Shown in pieces: positions 34,368 through 42,911 of a DNA stretch of 64,000 bases; within the stretch, counting starts at the first letter, position 1, and every line of letters starts with the position of its first letter. The notes beneath the pieces are model-generated. The model was not told the origin of the DNA. It did not search any database and saw only the letters and a list, made by a program, of their open reading frames with translations. The stretch is from a bacterium 1xD42-67. GTDB taxonomy: Bacteria > Bacillota > Clostridia > Oscillospirales > Oscillospiraceae. Made by a program: the position numbers and the translations under genes. The stretch lies in assembly GCA_003612335.1 (NCBI GenBank), contig RAYO01000001.1, positions 99,701 through 163,700 on the forward strand, given 5' to 3'.

Positions 34368-35744
34368 ATGAGCAGAGAGAAACAGAGAGATATCAAGGGC
34401 GTCCGGATCCGGACGGCGAACTTTTTTATGATCGGCATGTCCTGCGTGCTGTATATCCTGCTGCTGGCGGCCACAATCCATGTCTCGGCCCGATATAAGG
34501 ATGTACACCTCTCTATGGATGACTATATCGCCTGTGAGCGCAACGGTGCGCTCCTGCGGGAGGGGTCGGCCTATCTGACCGAGCAGGTGCGCCTGTATAC
34601 AGTGACAGCCGACCCCCGGTATATGGAGGACTATTTCCAGGAGATCCAGGTGGTCCGCCGGAGAGAGCAGGCCCTGGAGGCCCTGGGGGAGTCCCACAGC
34701 AAGGAGACGGCATACAGCTATCTGGTGTCGGCCCTGGACCGCTCCAACGAGCTGGTGGAGCGGGAGATCCAGGCCATGCGGCTGGTCCTGGAGGCCGGCG
34801 GCGGTCTGGAGCGGGCCCCGGCCCAGGTGCGCGAGGCCCGGCTCCCGGCGGAGGAGGAGGGGCTGCCTCCGGAGGAGCTGCTGGACCGGGCCCGGGAGCT
34901 GGTCTTCGGGCCGGACTACCAGGCGGCCAAGGAGGGGATCGAAGGGGACCTGGAGCGCTCGCTGAACAGCATCCATACATCCACCCACCAGCGGATGCTG
35001 ACCAGCACCCAAGAGCTGGAGAAGACCATGTCCCGGCAGCGGCTGCTGATCAGCGCTCTGTTCATCGAGACGATTGTCACCTTCGTTATGATCATCCTGC
35101 TGATCGTCAAGCCCCTCCAGATCTATGTGAAGTGCATCCGAGAGGACAAGCTGATGGAGATCGTGGGCTCCTATGAGTTCAAATATCTGGCCCTGACCTA
35201 CAATGACATCTACGAGGTGAACACGGCCAATGAGAACATGCTCCGCTACCGGGCGGAGCACGACCCGCTGACCGGTCTGGTGAACCGCAGCGCCTTCGAC
35301 CATCTGAAGCAGATCCTCCAGGCCCGGTCGGGCCCTGTGGCCCTGCTGCTGGTGGATGTGGACAACTTCAAGCAGATCAACGACGGCTGGGGCCACGACG
35401 TGGGGGACAAGGTGCTCAAGGAGGTGGCCAGGCTGCTGGAGGAGAGCTTCCGCAACACCGACTGCCCCGCCCGGATCGGCGGAGACGAGTTCGCCGTGAT
35501 CCTTCCCGATATGACGCCGGAGCGGAGGGAGCTGATCGAAGGGAAGGTCGCCAACATGAACGCCAGCCTGACCCATCCCAGCCAGGGCCTGCCGCCGGTG
35601 TCCCTCAGCGTGGGCGGAGCCTTCTCCCCCAAAGGCTTCACTGACGACCTGTATAAGAAGGCGGATCTGGCCCTGTATGAGGTGAAGGAGCATGGCCGCT
35701 GCGGCTGCCGGTTCTACAGCCAGGACGCGGAAGGATCGGACTGA
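34368..35744 (+). CDS. Membrane GGDEF-domain diguanylate cyclase
   Basis: The 458-residue protein has a helix at about 20-40, an external or periplasm-side helical region of about 190 residues, a second helix at about 222-246, then a linker and a GGDEF domain. The GGDEF domain shows DPLTGLVNRSAF, VDVDNFKQINDGWGHDVGD and an intact IGGDEFAVI active site. It would make cyclic di-GMP from GTP in response to an external signal. No RXXD inhibitory site is obvious directly upstream of the motif. The ATG at 34368 follows GAGGGAGGATACC; an ATG 18 bases earlier lacks a site. The AraC regulator gene follows after 41 bases, probably in the same transcript. Confidence 0.87.
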   Translation: MSREKQRDIKGVRIRTANFFMIGMSCVLYILLLAATIHVSARYKDVHLSMDDYIACERNGALLREGSAYLTEQVRLYTVTADPRYMEDYFQEIQVVRRREQALEALGESHSKETAYSYLVSALDRSNELVEREIQAMRLVLEAGGGLERAPAQVREARLPAEEEGLPPEELLDRARELVFGPDYQAAKEGIEGDLERSLNSIHTSTHQRMLTSTQELEKTMSRQRLLISALFIETIVTFVMIILLIVKPLQIYVKCIREDKLMEIVGSYEFKYLALTYNDIYEVNTANENMLRYRAEHDPLTGLVNRSAFDHLKQILQARSGPVALLLVDVDNFKQINDGWGHDVGDKVLKEVARLLEESFRNTDCPARIGGDEFAVILPDMTPERRELIEGKVANMNASLTHPSQGLPPVSLSVGGAFSPKGFTDDLYKKADLALYEVKEHGRCGCRFYSQDAEGSD

Positions 35745-35785
35745 CCCCTACGGCCCCCTGCGGTGAAGAGAGGATGTGACCCGCC

Positions 35786-36643
35786 ATGGATGAGCTTTCC
35801 TTCTCCCTGTTCCCCAACGAGAACTTTTTGGACCTGCGGCTGTATCAATACGGCTGGGAGCAGTGCGCCCCGCTGCACTCCTACGGTCCCACGGTGCGCA
35901 ACCACTATCTGTTCCACTATGTGATCTCAGGGCAGGGCTGGCTGGACTCCAACGACCAGGACGGCGTGACCCGCAAGCACTGTCTGGGGGCGGATCAGGG
36001 CTTCCTGATCTGTCCCGGCCAGGTGAACACCTACTGCGCCCACAAGACCAGTCCCTGGAGATATGTCTGGCTGGAGTTCGACGGCCTGCGGGCGGCAGAG
36101 TATGTAGACAGCGCCGGCCTCGGGGTCTCCCAGCCCCTCTACCGCCCCCAGAGCCCCGCGCAGGGCCAGAAAGTGCGGGACACCATGCTCTATATCGCCG
36201 ACCACTCCGACGCCTCCGCCCTCCACCTGATCGGACATCTGTGCCTCTTCCTGGACGGGCTGATCCAGTCCTCCTCCACCCGGCGGCAGCTCCACGGAGG
36301 CCAGCTGAAGGATTTCTATATCCAGGAGGCCATCACGTTCATGGAGCACAACCTCCATCGGGAGATCACTGTGGGGGAGATCGCCGACGTGTGCAAGCTC
36401 AACCGCAGCTATTTCAGCAAGCTGTTCAAAGACAGCACCGGCTGTCCGCCCCAGGAGTTCCTGATTCGGCTGCGTCTGTCCAGGGCGGCGGAGCTGATGA
36501 AGACATCCAGCGATCCGATCGGAGACATCTCCGTCCAGTGCGGTTATCCCAACCAGCTCCACTTCTCCCGGGCCTTCAAAAAGCGCTATGGCATCTCCCC
36601 CAGAGAGTGGCGGGGCCAGAATCAGATCCAGAAAAAGCGGTGA
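35786..36643 (+). CDS. AraC-family transcriptional regulator
   Basis: The 285-residue product has an N-terminal cupin-like AraC sensor (HYVISGQGWLDS, LICPGQVNTYCAHKTSPWRYVWLEFDG). A C-terminal double HTH follows (ITVGEIADVCKLNRSYFSKLFKDSTGCPPQEFL and DISVQCGYPNQLHFSRAFKKRYGISPREW). It is convergent with the adjacent araD and so a candidate activator of the arabinose operon, alongside the AraR-type repressor at the far end. It may instead act on unlinked genes. The start has only a weak upstream GAGAGGA site. Confidence 0.85.
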   Translation: MDELSFSLFPNENFLDLRLYQYGWEQCAPLHSYGPTVRNHYLFHYVISGQGWLDSNDQDGVTRKHCLGADQGFLICPGQVNTYCAHKTSPWRYVWLEFDGLRAAEYVDSAGLGVSQPLYRPQSPAQGQKVRDTMLYIADHSDASALHLIGHLCLFLDGLIQSSSTRRQLHGGQLKDFYIQEAITFMEHNLHREITVGEIADVCKLNRSYFSKLFKDSTGCPPQEFLIRLRLSRAAELMKTSSDPIGDISVQCGYPNQLHFSRAFKKRYGISPREWRGQNQIQKKR

Positions 36644-36710
36644 CCGTCAGGCCGCCGCTTTCGATTCCCTGCTCCCGATATCCTTCGGCTCAGATCTGCC
36701 GCGCAGCGGA

Positions 36711-36750
36711 AAAGAACAGTCAGTCCCTCTTGGGGGACTGACTGTTCTTT
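36711..36750. terminator. Bidirectional intrinsic terminator
   Basis: A perfect 17-bp stem (36711-36727 with 36734-36750) has a 6-base loop. Its A-rich left and T-rich right ends serve both directions, closing the AraC gene (plus) and the arabinose operon (minus). Confidence 0.85.
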
Positions 36751-36763
36751 CAGGGATCTTGAT

Positions 36764-37462
36764 TCAGCCCTGGCCGTAGTAGGCTCCGGGGCCATGCTTG
36801 CGGAAATAGTGCTTATCCTGATAGCGCTGGGGGGCGGGGCAAGCGGAGGCCCTCACCTGGCGGGTGAGGATGGCCATCTTGGCCACCTCCTCCAGCACCA
36901 CCGCGTGATACACTGCCTGGTCGGCGTCCCTGCCCCAGGTGAAGGGGCCGTGGCTGGCGCAGACCGCGCCGGGGACGGCGGTGGGCTCGATGCACCGCTC
37001 CCGGAAGGCCTCCACGATCGCCGTGCCGGTGTTTTTCTCATACCCTTCCTCCAGCTCGGCCTGGGTCAGGTGGCGGACGCAGGGGATGGATCCGTAGAAG
37101 TAGTCGGCGTGGGTGGTGCCGAAGCAGGGGATGTCCTCCGCTGCCTGGGCCCAGGCCACGGCGTGGGGGCTGTGGGTGTGGACGATGCCCCCCACCCCCG
37201 GGAAGGCCCGGTACAGCTCCAGGTGGGTCTTGGTGTCGCTGGAGGGCTTCCACCTGCCCTCCACCCGCTCGCCGGTCTCCAGGCTCACCACCACCATATC
37301 CTCTGCGGTCATGCCCTCATACTCCACGCCGGAGGGCTTGATCACGATCAGCCCCTTGTCCCGGTCGATCCCAGACACGTTGCCCCAGGTGAAGGTGACC
37401 AGGCCGTATTTGGGCAGGAGGAGGTTGGCCTCCAGGACCGCCTGCTTGAGCGCTTCTAACAT
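36764..37462 (-). CDS. araD: L-ribulose-5-phosphate 4-epimerase
   Basis: The 232-residue enzyme is a close match to AraD from its first residues: [31 protein letters not shown]. Metal-binding histidines stand in [12 protein letters not shown]; the family pattern [10 protein letters not shown] and [10 protein letters not shown] is intact. It converts L-ribulose 5-phosphate to D-xylulose 5-phosphate using zinc. The ATG at 37462 is chosen over the one at 37465 by match to known AraD N-termini and spacing to GAGG. It is the last gene of the operon, separated from araA by about 190 bases filled with palindromic repeats. Confidence 0.95.
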   Translation of the reverse strand: MLEALKQAVLEANLLLPKYGLVTFTWGNVSGIDRDKGLIVIKPSGVEYEGMTAEDMVVVSLETGERVEGRWKPSSDTKTHLELYRAFPGVGGIVHTHSPHAVAWAQAAEDIPCFGTTHADYFYGSIPCVRHLTQAELEEGYEKNTGTAIVEAFRERCIEPTAVPGAVCASHGPFTWGRDADQAVYHAVVLEEVAKMAILTRQVRASACPAPQRYQDKHYFRKHGPGAYYGQG

Positions 37463-37482
37463 CATTGCACCTCGTTTTCGTG

Positions 37483-37558
37483 TGTAGGGGCGGGTATTAC
37501 CCGCCCGTTTTTTAACAGCGCCTGATTTGCATACGGGCGGATGATATCCGCCCCTGCA
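37483..37558. repeat. Bipartite palindromic repeat, copy A (between araA and araD)
   Basis: Two inverted half-elements, each itself palindromic, face each other. The left begins TGTAGGGGCGGGTA and the right ends ATATCCGCCCCTGCA, enclosing a T-rich spacer. The same architecture occurs at 39137-39206 and 61330-61408. It lies directly upstream of the araD ribosome site on the transcribed strand and would form a strong RNA hairpin. Confidence 0.8.
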
Positions 37559-37567
37559 AGGCAACGG

Positions 37568-37653
37568 CTGTAGGGCGCGACGACCCCGGCGCGCCGCTCT
37601 CCAACGCCGCAGCAGCGGAAAAGAGCGGGCCGCCGGGTCGTCGGCCCCTACAG
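37568..37653. repeat. Second palindromic repeat type (between araA and araD)
   Basis: The element is bounded by CTGTAGGG (37568-37575) and CCCTACAG (37646-37653). Inside, GACGACCC-type arms recur inverted, and it ends 2 bases from the araA stop codon. It shares the TGTAGGG terminal motif with copy A but differs internally, so it looks like a related repeat family. Confidence 0.65.
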
Positions 37654-37655
37654 GC

Positions 37656-39119
37656 TTATTTCAGCTTCCAGGCCAGATCGGACAGGAACAGGTCATGCTC
37701 CAGGCTTTCCACGGTGGTGTCCCTGCCGATGTGGACGAACTCGATGTCCATCATAGTACACCAATCCTTCATCTGCTCGGCGGTGACATCGTAGCTGAGG
37801 ACGGTGTGGTGCGCGCCCCCGGCGGTGATCCAGCACTCCACCCCAGTAGTGAGGGAGGGCTCGGCCTGCCACATCACCCGGGCTACGGGCAGGTTGGGCA
37901 TGGGCAGGATGGGCTTGACGCAGTGGATATCCTGGCAGATCAGGCGCAGGCGGCCCCCCATGTCGATGAGGGATACCACGATGGCGTCCCCCTCCTTGCC
38001 CTCAAAGACCAGACGGGCGGGGTCCTTCTCATTCATGCCGATTCCCAGGTGGTGGGTCTCGATGCGGGGCTTTTCTGCGGCGCAGCAGGGGCAGACCTCC
38101 AGCATGTGGGCCCCCAGGGAGTACTCCTTGCCCTCCACCAGGTTATAGGTGTAGTCCTCCATGAACAGGGAACAGCCGTTGCCGCCCTCGCCCATGGCCT
38201 TCATGATGGCGGTCATGGCGGCCACCTTCCAGTCGCCCTCGCCGCCGTAGCCGTAGCCCTGGGCCATCAGGTGCTGGGAGGCCAGACCGGGGAGCTGCTC
38301 CATGCCGTACAGGTCCTGGAAGGTGTTGGAGAAGGCCCTGCAGCCCTGTTCGTCCAGCATCTTCTTCATGGCGATCTCTTCCCGGGCCTGATAGCGGATA
38401 TGGTCGATCTTGTCGGTGGCGATGTCATAGCTGGCCTTATAGGTCTCCATCAGGGCGTCGATCTCCTCCTCGGTGACGGTGTCCATCACCTTCACCAGGT
38501 CGCCTACCGCCCAGGTGTTCACCTGCCAGCCCAGCTTGGTCTGGACCTCCACCTTGTCGCCCTCGGTGACGGCCACCTCCCGCATGTTGTCGCCGAAGCG
38601 CATGACCTTCATGCTCTTGGACACCGCCGCGCCCACGGCCGCCTTCATCCAGCTGCCGATCCGGGCCTGAACAGTCTCGTCCCTCCAATATCCGGCGATC
38701 ACCTTCCGGGGCTTGCGCAGGCGGGCCCCGATGAAGCCGTGCTCCCGGTCGCCGTGGGCGGCCTGGTTCAGGTTCATGAAGTCCATGTCGATCTCCTCGT
38801 TGGGGATCTCCTGGTTATATTGGGTGGCGAAGTGGCACCAGGGCTTCTGCAGGTCCCGCAGGCCGTCGATCCACATCTTGCTGGGGGAGAAGGTGTGGCA
38901 CCAGGTGATGATGCCGGCGCAGGTGTCGTCGTAGTTGGCCTCCTTCACCACATCGGCGATCTCCCGATTGGTCTTGGCGGTCACCTTGTAGATCAGGGGG
39001 AAGGGCAGGGCCTTGCTGAGCTCGTCGGCCATCTCCTGGGCCCGGGCCGCCACCGTCTCCAGCACCTCGGGGCCGTACAGGAACTGACTGCCGACTACGA
39101 ACCAAAACGAATAATTCAT
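37656..39119 (-). CDS. araA: L-arabinose isomerase
   Basis: The 487-residue enzyme begins [20 protein letters not shown], typical of AraA. It contains [35 protein letters not shown] with active-site glutamates, and [21 protein letters not shown]. It isomerises L-arabinose to L-ribulose with Mn2+. The ATG at 39119 is preferred because AAGGAGGTAGATCCT precedes it; an ATG 18 bases upstream starts inside that site. It lies between araB and araD in the operon. Confidence 0.96.
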   Translation of the reverse strand: MNYSFWFVVGSQFLYGPEVLETVAARAQEMADELSKALPFPLIYKVTAKTNREIADVVKEANYDDTCAGIITWCHTFSPSKMWIDGLRDLQKPWCHFATQYNQEIPNEEIDMDFMNLNQAAHGDREHGFIGARLRKPRKVIAGYWRDETVQARIGSWMKAAVGAAVSKSMKVMRFGDNMREVAVTEGDKVEVQTKLGWQVNTWAVGDLVKVMDTVTEEEIDALMETYKASYDIATDKIDHIRYQAREEIAMKKMLDEQGCRAFSNTFQDLYGMEQLPGLASQHLMAQGYGYGGEGDWKVAAMTAIMKAMGEGGNGCSLFMEDYTYNLVEGKEYSLGAHMLEVCPCCAAEKPRIETHHLGIGMNEKDPARLVFEGKEGDAIVVSLIDMGGRLRLICQDIHCVKPILPMPNLPVARVMWQAEPSLTTGVECWITAGGAHHTVLSYDVTAEQMKDWCTMMDIEFVHIGRDTTVESLEHDLFLSDLAWKLK

Positions 39120-39136
39120 AGGATCTACCTCCTTCA

Positions 39137-39206
39137 TGTAGGGGCGGATATCATCCGCCTGTAAAAGCAGAAACAGGGCTGGCGGGCGGATATCATCCGC
39201 CCCTGC
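39137..39206. repeat. Bipartite palindromic repeat, copy B (between araB and araA)
   Basis: The element runs from TGTAGGGGCGGATATCATCC on the left to GATATCATCCGCCCCTGC on the right, with a 27-base spacer. It has the same inverted, doubly palindromic structure as copy A. Its left edge overlaps the region just 5' of the araA ribosome site. Confidence 0.8.
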
Positions 39207-39214
39207 GGGCCGTT

Positions 39215-40741
39215 TTACAAAACAGCTACAGCGGTTTTCTCCACCTCAAGCAGGGCCTTGTACCGCTGGATGTAGGTGTTGAAACCTGCCACGCAGGCGG
39301 GGTCGGGCTGGATGGTGGAGCCGGACGCCCCGGCGAAGACCTTCTTGGACAGGAAGTCCTCCAGGCGCTCGCCGCCCTCCCTGTTCAGCAGGAAGGAGGC
39401 CAGCAGGGCCATGCCGTAAGGCCCGCCCTCTCCAGCGGTCTCCATGCAGGTGACGGGGGCGCCGCAGGCGGCGGCCATGTAGCTCTGGCCCACCACGGGG
39501 GTCTTGAACAGCCCGCCGTGGCCGGTGAGGGAGTCGATGGCCACATGTTCCGCGGCCAGGATATCCATGCCGATCTTCAGGGTGGACATGGTGGAATAGA
39601 GCTGGGCCCGGAAGAAGTTGGCCAGGGTGAATCTGGTCTCGGGGGTGCGGGCCGCCAGGGGACGGCCGGCGTCCATATGGGTGACCCCCTCCCCGGCCAG
39701 GTAGTTGCACACCAGCACGCCGCCGCAGTCCGGGTCCCCCTCCAGGCTCTTTTCATAGAGCCTGGTGTACAGCTCGCCGGCGGAGGGCTCTGCCCCGAAC
39801 AGCCTGGCCGTCTCCCCCAGAACGCCCACCCAGGCGTTGGTGTCATTGGTGCAGTTGTTGCAGTGGACCATGGCCACGGGGGCCCCGGTGGGGGTGGTAA
39901 CCAGGTCGATCTCCTCATAGACCCTCTCCAGGGGGCGCTCCAGCACCACCATGGAGAAGATGGAGGTCCCGGCGGACACATTTCCGGTGCGGGGGGCCAC
40001 GGCGTTGGTGGCGGTCATGCCGGTGCCCGCGTCCCCCTCGGCGGGGGCGAAGGGGACCCCGGCGGGGAGCAGGCCGTCCAGCATCCTGAAGCCCTCTTCG
40101 GTGAGCGCTCCCGCGTCCGCGCCCGCGGGGAGGACATCAGGAAGGATATCCTCCAGCGTCCAGGGCAGCCCACGGTCTTTTACCAGCGCGTCAAACTTCC
40201 CGATCATCCCGGCGTCATAGTCCAGGGCAGCGCTGTCGATGGGGAACATGCCGCTGGCCTCGCCCACGCCCACGGCGTTGACCCCGGTGAGCATGTAGTG
40301 GATGTACCCCGCCAGGGTGGTGATGTGGGCCACCTGGGGGATGTGCTCCTCCTTGTTCAGGACGGCCTGATACAGGTGGGCGATGGACCACCGCTGGGGG
40401 ATGTTGAAGCCGAAGAGCCCGGTCAGCTCGGCTGCGGCCTGGCCGGTGATGGTGTTCTGCCAGGTGCGGAAGGGGGTGAGGAGCTTCCAGTCCTTGTCGA
40501 AGGCCAGATAGCCGTGCATCATGGCGGACACCCCGGCGGCGGCGATGTCCTGCCGGTCTTCCACCTGGGACAGGGCGGCCCTCAGGCCGGTCCACACCTC
40601 GTCCAGGGAGTAGGTCCAGATGCCGTTCTCATAGGCGGAGGCCCAGGTGTAGTCCCCGGAGGAGACGGGCCTGAAGCCGCCGTCGATGGTGACGGCCTTG
40701 ATCCGGGTGGAGCCCAGCTCCAGTCCTAAACAGGTTCTCAT
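39215..40741 (-). CDS. araB: FGGY-family sugar kinase, probable L-ribulokinase
   Basis: The 508-residue kinase opens with the ATPase motif CLGLELGSTRIKAVTIDG. It shows the FGGY hallmarks AGVSAMMHGYLAFD, NVSAGTSIFSMVVLE, and GHGGLFKTPVVGQSYMAAACG. Between transporter and araA/araD genes its substrate is almost certainly L-ribulose, phosphorylated to L-ribulose 5-phosphate. Sequence type is not the classical Escherichia AraB, so a related FGGY activity is possible. The ATG at 40741 has AAGGAGGAGTGGCA upstream; an in-frame GTG at 40747 is too close to that site. Confidence 0.85.
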   Translation of the reverse strand: MRTCLGLELGSTRIKAVTIDGGFRPVSSGDYTWASAYENGIWTYSLDEVWTGLRAALSQVEDRQDIAAAGVSAMMHGYLAFDKDWKLLTPFRTWQNTITGQAAAELTGLFGFNIPQRWSIAHLYQAVLNKEEHIPQVAHITTLAGYIHYMLTGVNAVGVGEASGMFPIDSAALDYDAGMIGKFDALVKDRGLPWTLEDILPDVLPAGADAGALTEEGFRMLDGLLPAGVPFAPAEGDAGTGMTATNAVAPRTGNVSAGTSIFSMVVLERPLERVYEEIDLVTTPTGAPVAMVHCNNCTNDTNAWVGVLGETARLFGAEPSAGELYTRLYEKSLEGDPDCGGVLVCNYLAGEGVTHMDAGRPLAARTPETRFTLANFFRAQLYSTMSTLKIGMDILAAEHVAIDSLTGHGGLFKTPVVGQSYMAAACGAPVTCMETAGEGGPYGMALLASFLLNREGGERLEDFLSKKVFAGASGSTIQPDPACVAGFNTYIQRYKALLEVEKTAVAVL

Positions 40742-40753
40742 TGCCACTCCTCC

Positions 40754-41800
40754 TTATTTCTTGTTCTTGCGCAGCAGGACGATGCTCTGGATGACCAGGA
40801 AGAGGCAGAGCATAGCGGCCACGGTGATGTTGGACCACCAGGCCTCGTCGAAGCCCAGGGAGGAGACGATGCGCTTGATGGTGTTCAGGCTGAGCACGCC
40901 GAAGAAGGTGCCCACCACGTTGCCCACCCCGCCGGTGAGCAGGGTGCCGCCGATGATGGAGGAGGCGATGGCGTTCATCTCGTCCCCCGCGCCGTTGGCC
41001 ACGTCGCCGCTGCCCACGTGGAGGAAGTAGAGGATGCCGCCCAGGCCCGCCAGCACAGAGCACAGCACATGGGCCAGGAACTTGGTCCGGCGCACGTTGA
41101 TGCCCAGCATGTTGGCGCTCTGGTTGTTGCCGCCCACAGCGTAGAAGGCGCGGCCCAGCTTGGTCCAGCGCAGCATGCAGAAGAGGAGGACCACCACCAC
41201 CAGGGCGACGATCACGCCCACCTCCACATAGGCGGGGATGTACACGCCCAGTTTATTCGGGGCGCCCAGACCGGGGACGGTGATCCGGGCGTCCTTCACC
41301 GCCAGGAAGCCCTCGTTGGTCACTCGGACCGGCTCCTTGCTGACGATCGTTGTCATGCCTTTGGCGAAGAACATGCCCGCCAGAGAGATGATGAAGGGCT
41401 GGATGCCCAGGTGGGCCACCAGGAAGCCCTGGACCACACCGAAGGCCAGCCCGATGCCCAGGCCGATCAGGATCACGGTGAGGATGTTGCCCCCCTGCCG
41501 CTCCAGGTTCACCGCGCTGGTCATACACACCAGGCAGGTGACGGCGCCCACGCTGATGTCGATCCCGCCGGTGATCATCACGATGCTCATGCCGCAGGAC
41601 AGCACGATGAGGGAGGCGTTGTTGTTCAGGATGTTGAGGAAATTCTGGGGCTTGGTGAAGCTGCCCCCCAGGAAAAACACGGCGGACAGATACAGGAGGA
41701 AGAACACCACGATGGTGATGGTGAGCAGCAGATCGGTGTCGCTCATGGCAGCATGGGCCTTGAGCCGCTTCTGTTTATCGACTGCGATCCCTTTCGGCAT
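40754..41800 (-). CDS. Sugar ABC transporter permease (YjfF-like)
   Basis: The 348-residue RbsC-type permease has about eight to ten helices. It carries the family signatures SCGMSIVMITGGIDISVGAV and GGNNQSANMLGINV, with AGLGGILYFLHVGSGD near the end. With the neighbouring permease it forms a heterodimeric membrane channel, as YtfT/YjfF do. It follows its partner gene by 1 base and precedes araB by 12, so transporter and catabolic genes are one operon. The imported sugar is inferred to be arabinose or an arabinose-containing furanose. Confidence 0.88.
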   Translation of the reverse strand: MPKGIAVDKQKRLKAHAAMSDTDLLLTITIVVFFLLYLSAVFFLGGSFTKPQNFLNILNNNASLIVLSCGMSIVMITGGIDISVGAVTCLVCMTSAVNLERQGGNILTVILIGLGIGLAFGVVQGFLVAHLGIQPFIISLAGMFFAKGMTTIVSKEPVRVTNEGFLAVKDARITVPGLGAPNKLGVYIPAYVEVGVIVALVVVVLLFCMLRWTKLGRAFYAVGGNNQSANMLGINVRRTKFLAHVLCSVLAGLGGILYFLHVGSGDVANGAGDEMNAIASSIIGGTLLTGGVGNVVGTFFGVLSLNTIKRIVSSLGFDEAWWSNITVAAMLCLFLVIQSIVLLRKNKK

Positions 41801-41801
41801 G

Positions 41802-42911
41802 TCAGGACACCTCCTTTGCGGCTTTGACAGGGGCTTTTTTCACGCGGGACAGCTTTTCCCGGACCACCGGGGCGCTGAGCACCACCAGCAGGATCACCAC
41901 CACCGCCTTATAGGCGGGCAGGGCGGTGGAGGGCACCTCGTATTTATAGAGGGTGGTGGTGAGGAATTGGATCACATAGGCCCCCAGGATGGAGCCGTAG
42001 ATGTTGAACTTGCCGCCGGACAGGGCGTTGCCCCCCAGGGCCACTGCCAAGATGGCGTCCATCTCGATGTTCTCGGCGATTCGGGAGTAGTTGATGGAGC
42101 CGCTGCGGCTGACCCGGATGAAGCCGGCCACCGCCACGCACACGCCCAGGATCACATAGGTGAGCAGCTTGATCAGCTTGGGGTCCAGGCCGTTGAGGCG
42201 GGAGGAGCTGGGGTTGATGCCCACCGCCTGGGTGTAGAGCCCCAGGGTGGTGAACTTCAGCACCAGCCAGAATATCAGGATGACGAGGGCGGTGATGAAG
42301 ATGGGGGTGGGCACAGGGATGCCGGGGAGGAAGGTGCCGGCGTATTTGAAGGAGAGGTCGTTGATGATGGGCAGCTGGTTGTTGTTGATCCAGGCGGCGA
42401 TGGAGCGCCCGGCGGTGTACATGATCAGGGTGGCCACCATGGGCTGGATGTTGAAGTAGGCCACCAGCGCGCCGTTGAAGGCGCCGAAGCACATGGTCGC
42501 CGCGATGCCGATGAGGACAGCCAGGATCAGATTCATCTGCATGGTGTCTGCGGTGACCTGGCTGCCGCAGACCATGCGCAGGATCACGCTGCCGGCGATG
42601 GCCATGGTCGCGCCCACCGAGATGTCCTGTCCGCCGGAGGAGGCGGTGACCAGGGTCATGCCGATGGCCAGGATGACCAGCTCGGAGGCGTTGTCCAGCA
42701 CCGAGATGATGTTGCCGCTGAGCACCGGGTTGCCCAGGCTGTTCTCCTTCATGGAAACGGCGAAGAAGGAGGGGTCAGCGATCAGGTTGAAGAGCACCAG
42801 CAGGGCCAGCGCCGCCACGGGGATGAACAGCTGCTGCCGGGTGAGCCGCTTCCACAGGCTCTCGTCGGGCCGTTCCACCCGGGCCTGAGGGTCTTTCACG
42901 GGGGTCGTCAT
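41802..42911 (-). CDS. Sugar ABC transporter permease (YtfT-like)
   Basis: The 369-residue RbsC-type permease shows LVILAIGMTLVTASSGGQDISVGATMAI, AYFNIQPMVATLIMYTAGRSIAAWI, and ILAVALGGNALSGGKFNIYGS. The SGGQDISVG and NNNQLPI signatures are those of YtfT-type galactofuranose permeases. The start overlaps the ATPase stop codon by 4 bases. It is the partner of the following YjfF-like permease in the cytoplasmic membrane. Confidence 0.88.
   Translation of the reverse strand: MTTPVKDPQARVERPDESLWKRLTRQQLFIPVAALALLVLFNLIADPSFFAVSMKENSLGNPVLSGNIISVLDNASELVILAIGMTLVTASSGGQDISVGATMAIAGSVILRMVCGSQVTADTMQMNLILAVLIGIAATMCFGAFNGALVAYFNIQPMVATLIMYTAGRSIAAWINNNQLPIINDLSFKYAGTFLPGIPVPTPIFITALVILIFWLVLKFTTLGLYTQAVGINPSSSRLNGLDPKLIKLLTYVILGVCVAVAGFIRVSRSGSINYSRIAENIEMDAILAVALGGNALSGGKFNIYGSILGAYVIQFLTTTLYKYEVPSTALPAYKAVVVILLVVLSAPVVREKLSRVKKAPVKAAKEVS

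Noticed and set aside
37483..37653. CRISPR-like interpretation of the repeated palindromes
   Set aside because: Repeats are inverted and few, spacers are not uniform, and there are no cas genes.
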